DNA of 64,000 bases from Rhodoferax ferrireducens T118 (GTDB taxonomy: Bacteria; Pseudomonadota; Gammaproteobacteria; Burkholderiales; Burkholderiaceae_C): assembly GCF_000013605.1 (NCBI RefSeq), contig NC_007908.1, forward strand, positions 2,666,001-2,730,000, written 5' to 3'. Under the pieces are notes generated by a model. That model did not search any database and was not told where the DNA came from. It saw nothing but the letters and a program-made list of their open reading frames with translations. This document shows, one piece after another, positions 59,501 through 64,000 of this stretch. How positions within the stretch are numbered: position 1 is the first letter of the stretch; the number at the start of each line of letters is the position of its first letter. Position numbers and translations under genes: made by a program.

Positions 59501-62479
59501 TCATGGGGCCACGTTGCCGACCTCAAACGTGCCAACATCAACCACCGCGCCTTGCCCACTCAAGCGCAGGATGATGTTGTCATCTTTTTGCTGCGCGCTG
59601 CCAAAGCCCGTGCTCAGGCGCAGCATCAGGGTCGTGGCGCCTGCAATAATTTGCTGACGGTTACCGTAAAAGTGTGCCTGCACCTTGTACTTGCCGGGCT
59701 TGGCCTGGCGCAAGGAATACTCCTCCGGGCCGTAGCCACGGGTGAAATCGCGCGACATGCTGCCACCCTGATACCCAAGCCGGTGGCCGTAATAGACTTT
59801 TTCGTTGTTCGGATCGGTCACCCAAAGGTCAATGTCGGTGTTATCGGCATCCCAGCTCAACACCGCGCGCACCGCCAGCGGCAAGTTGCGCATCAGCCGT
59901 TCATCAAAACGGCTGGTATCGACCGCACTTGCTGGCGCGGCTTGGGCCACGATGGCGTTCAATTCACCCAGCGCGATCAATTCAATATCGGGGAAGCGGT
60001 TGTGCCAGGGACGTGCCACGACCTCCCATAAGTTGTCCACGGCCCGCTGATACTGACCATCTTGCGCGTAGGCCAAACCCAGATCGCGCCAGGATTGCGG
60101 CTCATTGGGATTCAGAACCACCACTTGCTGCAGAATCGGCAGCGCCAGTTTGGATTGCTTGGCCTGCAACAGGCGATAGGCCAGGATGCGCAAAATTTGC
60201 CGGTTTTCAAGATTCATTTCTGCCAGGTTGGACAAGATACGCAGGCCCAATGACACTTGACCACGTTCCATGAAAACATCTGCCACATCGAGGAAAAATG
60301 CCGTGCTGTTGGCATAGGCCGGACGTTCATCCAGATAAACCCGATACATCTGCTCAGCGGCAACGTCGCGTAAACGTTGGGCGTAAGGGGCGTCCGACTG
60401 CCATTTCTTCAACTCGATTCTGGCGGGCGCCGTCGCCGCAGCACTGATTGACGCAGAGGCCGAACCTGCCGCTGCCGGCAGCATCGCCACCGGTACGGGC
60501 GGTGGCGCCATGGCCATCGCCGTGGCCACCGGAACTGGCGCCGATGCGGACATGCCCGTGCGCTCGCCGGCCGATGTATCTTGGTGGACGGCTGGCTGCG
60601 GCATGTCACTTTTAGGGAAGCCTCGTTCCCACCAGGCTACCTTTTGCGCGAACCGCTTCGCGATGTCCTCAAGATGGTCGTGGCGCTCATCGCTGAGTTG
60701 GCGTATTTTTTGAGCCTGCCGCGCTTCGTATTCGACCCGCAGCGACGCGGGCGGCGCAATCTCGTAGCGAACGTAGTCCTCGACACGATCCAACACAATC
60801 AGCGACGTCTCACGCGTCACCCGGCCAAAACGCTGGCCCAGTTGGCGAATAGCGCTCCGATTGGTGGCGTAGTCGGCCTCCAGTTGCGCGATCTTCAAGC
60901 TGACCCAGCGACTGGCCGCCAGAGAGGACCCGGCTTTGGCCCCATTTTGAACCGTCACTTGTTGTAGCTGGTGCTGGTCCTGGGTGTTGAGCCAATCCAA
61001 CTCAACGCTGGCTTTCGGCTCGGTCAGGATGCCGGCAATCTTGATCAGGTTGGCTTCAGGATAAATCGACGCGCTCACCAAGTCTTTGGCACCGTTGCTG
61101 TGCAGTCCCAGCAGACGCGGGTACCGATGCGTCAACTCAGTGACGGCCTGGGCGGGTGTGGTCGCCAGCAAATCGAGCAAACGCCCGCCGCTTTTTTCGG
61201 CCATGGCGCGAAGGCGAGGCACATCGGCCATGACGGCCGCGTTGACAGCGTACAGCGGCGCATCGCCCGCCTCAAACTGGCCCGCACCGTAATTGCTCAA
61301 GCCGTCCGAAAACATCAGGGTCAGATCGGCGGTATGGCCTGGAGACAGCGCGATCGCGCTGCTGGCTCCGTCGTAAACCATTTGCTCCAATTCGGCGCGC
61401 AAGAGGCGCCAGTCGCCATTTTTTACTGCGAAGAATTGTGGCGCCTCGGCCTGGTCGCGCACCACCAGCAGCTCTATCTTGACGTCTTTCAAGGCTTTGA
61501 AATAGGCATCGAGCAGGGCCAGCTCACGGCCATGGTCCCGCGCCAAGCCCGAACCCGAGGCATCCCACACCAAAGCCACGGTTTTGGGATTCACTCTGGG
61601 GGCGGAATTGGTCAGCAGCGCTGGCACTTCGGCATAAAAATAGGTTTGACCGTCACGCGTCTCGGTCGCCATCAAGGACGTTTGCACGCGCGGAAAATCA
61701 ACCGTCAGCAGCCCCTTGCCGGTGAACTTCCTGCGTGAAAAGCTCACCCTGGAACCGGTGTGTGGTTCTTTGTCAAATTCATAGCTGACCTTGATGCGCT
61801 CAGCACCCAGCAGGGCGCGAACCGCCATGGCAGAGTGCCGGCCAGGCGAAGCGGCGTTATGCACGGTGACATCAAGTTGCTCAACGGTTTCTGCAAATTG
61901 CAGCGGCAAACGGTAGCCGGTGTAATAGGCAGACTGTGTGCTGCCCCCGCTGCTGTTGCGTGACAACATTTCATCAAGCTCCAACACCACCCGCCGTGTG
62001 CCTTTGGCCGGCAAGGGGTAGACGCGCAGTTTGTAATTGTTACCCTGGGTCTTCTCCAGCAGCGCAGGGTCAACTTCTGCGCGCGCCACATCCTCAAACA
62101 CCTGCTGGCCCTTGACCTTTTCTACAGGCACCGCTGAACGCAATTCGCCGTCGATGTCCAGCGCAATGCCGGTCACCGTCTGGCCATCGAGCAAGGGAAA
62201 CTGCAACTCGCCTTCCAACGGACGCAGGTTGGGGTTGTAGAACACCATCTCGATGCGCGTATGCGCTGCGGCCCCCAGAACTTCCGCCTGAACCAGCACG
62301 CTTTCCAGGCGTACAGGCAAGCGCGCATCGGGCACAACCAGGCGTGTCGGAACGTGCAGAGGAACCGGTCGAACAGGCATAACCTGCGCCGCAACCAGGC
62401 CGGAAATGAAGGTTGACGCCAGCAGCAAAGCCGCCGCAATGCTTTGCCGTGGCTTGGCCACGATGTCCCCGATAGTCAT
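59501..62479 (-). CDS. VIT domain - VWA-like - DUF2135 exported protein
   Basis: 992 residues from ATG 62479 (AAGGGA upstream). A hydrophobic leader near residues 15-32 (AAALLLASTFISGLVAA) suggests export. A VIT domain follows (HTRIEMVFYNPNLRPLEGEL, VFEDVARAEVDPALLEKTQG), then a VWA-like domain with VALVWDASGSGLARD (DxSxS-like metal site). An Ala/Pro/Met-rich linker and TPR-like repeats (about 745-880) come next. The C-terminal DUF2135 has LSWDADNTDIDLWVTDPNNE and YKVQAHFYGNRQQ. Function unknown; probably a periplasmic assembly or surface protein. Its stop overlaps a possible comEC start. Confidence 0.88.
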   Translation of the reverse strand: MTIGDIVAKPRQSIAAALLLASTFISGLVAAQVMPVRPVPLHVPTRLVVPDARLPVRLESVLVQAEVLGAAAHTRIEMVFYNPNLRPLEGELQFPLLDGQTVTGIALDIDGELRSAVPVEKVKGQQVFEDVARAEVDPALLEKTQGNNYKLRVYPLPAKGTRRVVLELDEMLSRNSSGGSTQSAYYTGYRLPLQFAETVEQLDVTVHNAASPGRHSAMAVRALLGAERIKVSYEFDKEPHTGSRVSFSRRKFTGKGLLTVDFPRVQTSLMATETRDGQTYFYAEVPALLTNSAPRVNPKTVALVWDASGSGLARDHGRELALLDAYFKALKDVKIELLVVRDQAEAPQFFAVKNGDWRLLRAELEQMVYDGASSAIALSPGHTADLTLMFSDGLSNYGAGQFEAGDAPLYAVNAAVMADVPRLRAMAEKSGGRLLDLLATTPAQAVTELTHRYPRLLGLHSNGAKDLVSASIYPEANLIKIAGILTEPKASVELDWLNTQDQHQLQQVTVQNGAKAGSSLAASRWVSLKIAQLEADYATNRSAIRQLGQRFGRVTRETSLIVLDRVEDYVRYEIAPPASLRVEYEARQAQKIRQLSDERHDHLEDIAKRFAQKVAWWERGFPKSDMPQPAVHQDTSAGERTGMSASAPVPVATAMAMAPPPVPVAMLPAAAGSASASISAAATAPARIELKKWQSDAPYAQRLRDVAAEQMYRVYLDERPAYANSTAFFLDVADVFMERGQVSLGLRILSNLAEMNLENRQILRILAYRLLQAKQSKLALPILQQVVVLNPNEPQSWRDLGLAYAQDGQYQRAVDNLWEVVARPWHNRFPDIELIALGELNAIVAQAAPASAVDTSRFDERLMRNLPLAVRAVLSWDADNTDIDLWVTDPNNEKVYYGHRLGYQGGSMSRDFTRGYGPEEYSLRQAKPGKYKVQAHFYGNRQQIIAGATTLMLRLSTGFGSAQQKDDNIILRLSGQGAVVDVGTFEVGNVAP

Positions 62480-62585
62480 GGTCAAGGTCCCTTGTGATGA
62501 GCCGCAGTTTAAAGGCAATCCTTTGTGCCAAAACCGGCAGCCATCGCCCTGCCCACTGTGTTCGGGGCACTCGCTCGCCCGCCAG

Positions 62586-64000
62586 CTACATCGACAGCGA
62601 CCCTTCCCGGAACTCCGTCTTGTCGAGCCAGACGTTGACCAGCACCGGCTTGCCGCTGTGCGCCAGCGCGCGGGCACGGGCCAGGGCGGCGGGCAGCTCC
62701 ATCATGGTTTTCACCACGATGCCTTCGGCGCCAAAGCCGGCCGCCACCGCGTGGTAGTCGGTGCGGGCCAGCACGGTGGCCACGTCGTCATGCAGCATCT
62801 TGACCTGCTCGCGGGCAATCTGGGTCCAGCCGGCGTCGTTGCCAACCAGCGCGATCACCGGGATACCGTGACGCACAAAGGTGTCGAACTCCACCAGACC
62901 ATAACCACAGGCGCCGTCACCCAGGATGATCCAGACTTCGCCGCCCGGACGCGCCAGCGCGGCACCGAGTGCAAAGCCGGCCCCAACGCCCAGGGTGCCG
63001 AAAGCGCCGGGGTCGAGCCAACTGAGCGGCGTACGCGGGTGCAGCACATAGGAGGCCGTGGCCACGAAGTCGCCGCCGTCGGCCACCAGCAGGGCGTTAT
63101 CGCCCAGCTCGTTCTCCAGCGTGCGAAACAGCGCAATCGGGTTGACGAACTCACCGCTGGCCTGAGCCTGCTGGTCGATCTCCAGCTCGCGTGCGGCATC
63201 ACGTCCGCGCAGTTGCGCGACCCACGCGGCCAGGCGTGACCCGGCTGCGGTGCTGGCCGGTTGCGCCTGCGCCAGCGCCTGCAGGAACAGGCCGGCGTCG
63301 CCAATGGCGGCAATGTCGGGCTTGCGGTTCAGGCGCGCATCCTTGGCGCTGCGGTTGGCGGCGATCAGCGTGGCGCTGCGCCGCACATGTTTGCCGTAAT
63401 CGAGCCGGAAGTCGCAGGGCACGCCCGCCAGCAGCACGCAATCGGCTTCGCGCAGAGCCTGGCGACGCTGGTGGCGCATCTGCAGCGGGTGGTCGCGCCC
63501 CAGCAAGCCGCGCGCCATGCCGGACAAATAGACCGGGATACCGAGCCTGGCCACTGCCTCGGCCAGATGCTCAGCTTGTTTTGAGAGCACCAGCGCCTGA
63601 CTGCCGATCACCAGCAGCGGCCGCTCGGCCTTGGCCAGCGCTGCCAGCGCCGCCTGCAGGCGGCCATCAGGCGCGCGCGGCGGCAGCACGGGGCGCACCT
63701 GCGGCGCGCTCACCGCCGCGCTGCCATCGAACATCTTTTTAACGTGGCGATTCAGATAAAAGCGCAACAACCGGTCGGCGACGGAAGTGCCTTTGCCCGC
63801 CGCGTCGGCATACCACTGGCGAATCGAGACCTCGTCGTACAGCAGGTCAACCGGGCACTCGATGAACACCGGCCCCGGCACCCCGGCCTGCGCCACGGCA
63901 AAAGCTTCATCAACGGCGGGGCCGAGTTCAGACACGCGTTGAATCTTGATGAAGCGCTTGACATGCGGCGCCACCAGCGGGCGCTGGTCGATGTCCTGCA
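62586..64000 (-). CDS. thiamine pyrophosphate-dependent acetolactate synthase-like protein (partial, 5' end off window)
   Basis: The minus frame is open to base 64000, reading QDIDQRPLVAPHVKRFIKIQ at the edge, so the N-terminal PYR domain lies outside. Present are the central domain (ERPLLVIGSQALVLSKQAEH) and the C-terminal TPP-binding domain (GAFGTLGVGAGFALGAALAR, ILGDGACGYGLVEFDTFVRH, VGNDAGWTQI). The GDG..N-type TPP/Mg motif is GDGACGYG...GND. It resembles ILVBL/oxalyl-CoA decarboxylase-like enzymes more than true IlvB. Substrate unknown. Confidence 0.9.
   Translation of the reverse strand, partial: QDIDQRPLVAPHVKRFIKIQRVSELGPAVDEAFAVAQAGVPGPVFIECPVDLLYDEVSIRQWYADAAGKGTSVADRLLRFYLNRHVKKMFDGSAAVSAPQVRPVLPPRAPDGRLQAALAALAKAERPLLVIGSQALVLSKQAEHLAEAVARLGIPVYLSGMARGLLGRDHPLQMRHQRRQALREADCVLLAGVPCDFRLDYGKHVRRSATLIAANRSAKDARLNRKPDIAAIGDAGLFLQALAQAQPASTAAGSRLAAWVAQLRGRDAARELEIDQQAQASGEFVNPIALFRTLENELGDNALLVADGGDFVATASYVLHPRTPLSWLDPGAFGTLGVGAGFALGAALARPGGEVWIILGDGACGYGLVEFDTFVRHGIPVIALVGNDAGWTQIAREQVKMLHDDVATVLARTDYHAVAAGFGAEGIVVKTMMELPAALARARALAHSGKPVLVNVWLDKTEFREGSLSM

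Overview
The window reads as chromosomal DNA of a betaproteobacterium of the family Comamonadaceae, most like Rhodoferax/Polaromonas. I infer this from the GC-rich coding style, the sulfite reductase-DUF934-cysH-cysD-cysN order, the TPP-riboswitch thi operons and the protein sequences. No database search was possible, so the genus is an inference.

Layout. Bases 1-12.6 kb are core: purL (runs off the left edge), map, glnD, selU, tesA diverging from ybbA, the mechanosensitive channels mscS and mscL, a DUF4197 protein and a YidB-like protein. Bases 12.6-36.5 kb are accessory and scarred: a 5'-truncated comEA-like gene, an RcnB-like secreted protein, cytochrome b561 abutting a truncated IS1182-type transposase, a flavodoxin-fold reductase, and a PNPOx-like protein. 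A LysR-linked block follows (SDR, zinc ADH, NmrA-like SDR, secreted cupin/CMD protein, secreted alpha/beta hydrolase, DHA2 exporter, two tandem aldo-keto reductases). Then come chrB-chrA with a frameshifted, truncated sulfurtransferase/ChrB gene, and a BtsSR-like two-component system next to cstA-ybdD. This block carries several copies of an intergenic repeat. From 36.5 kb the window is core again: tRNA-Val(GAC); a tauE-like exporter with sulfite reductase, DUF934, cysH, cysD and cysN; ferredoxin and its NADP reductase; TPP riboswitch-cytX-thiO-thiS-thiG-thiE; cytochrome c; TPP riboswitch-thiM-thiE-thiD (minus strand); an alpha-E/ATP-grasp pair; tryptophanase; comEC; a VIT-DUF2135 protein; and a TPP-dependent enzyme that runs off the right edge.

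How genes fit together. Sulfate is activated by CysDN, reduced as APS by an iron-sulfur CysH and then to sulfide by the single-chain sulfite reductase; ferredoxin plus ferredoxin-NADP reductase lie just downstream as plausible electron donors. Thiamine genes form two riboswitch-controlled operons, one for import and thiazole synthesis and one for salvage, each with its own thiE.

The most unusual signal is a ~55-65 bp dispersed repeat that lies inside protein-coding genes (purL, selU, sulfite reductase, DUF934, cysN, and twice in comEC). Its sense strand has one open frame, and all four sense copies use it. A different, intergenic repeat family is confined to the accessory block.
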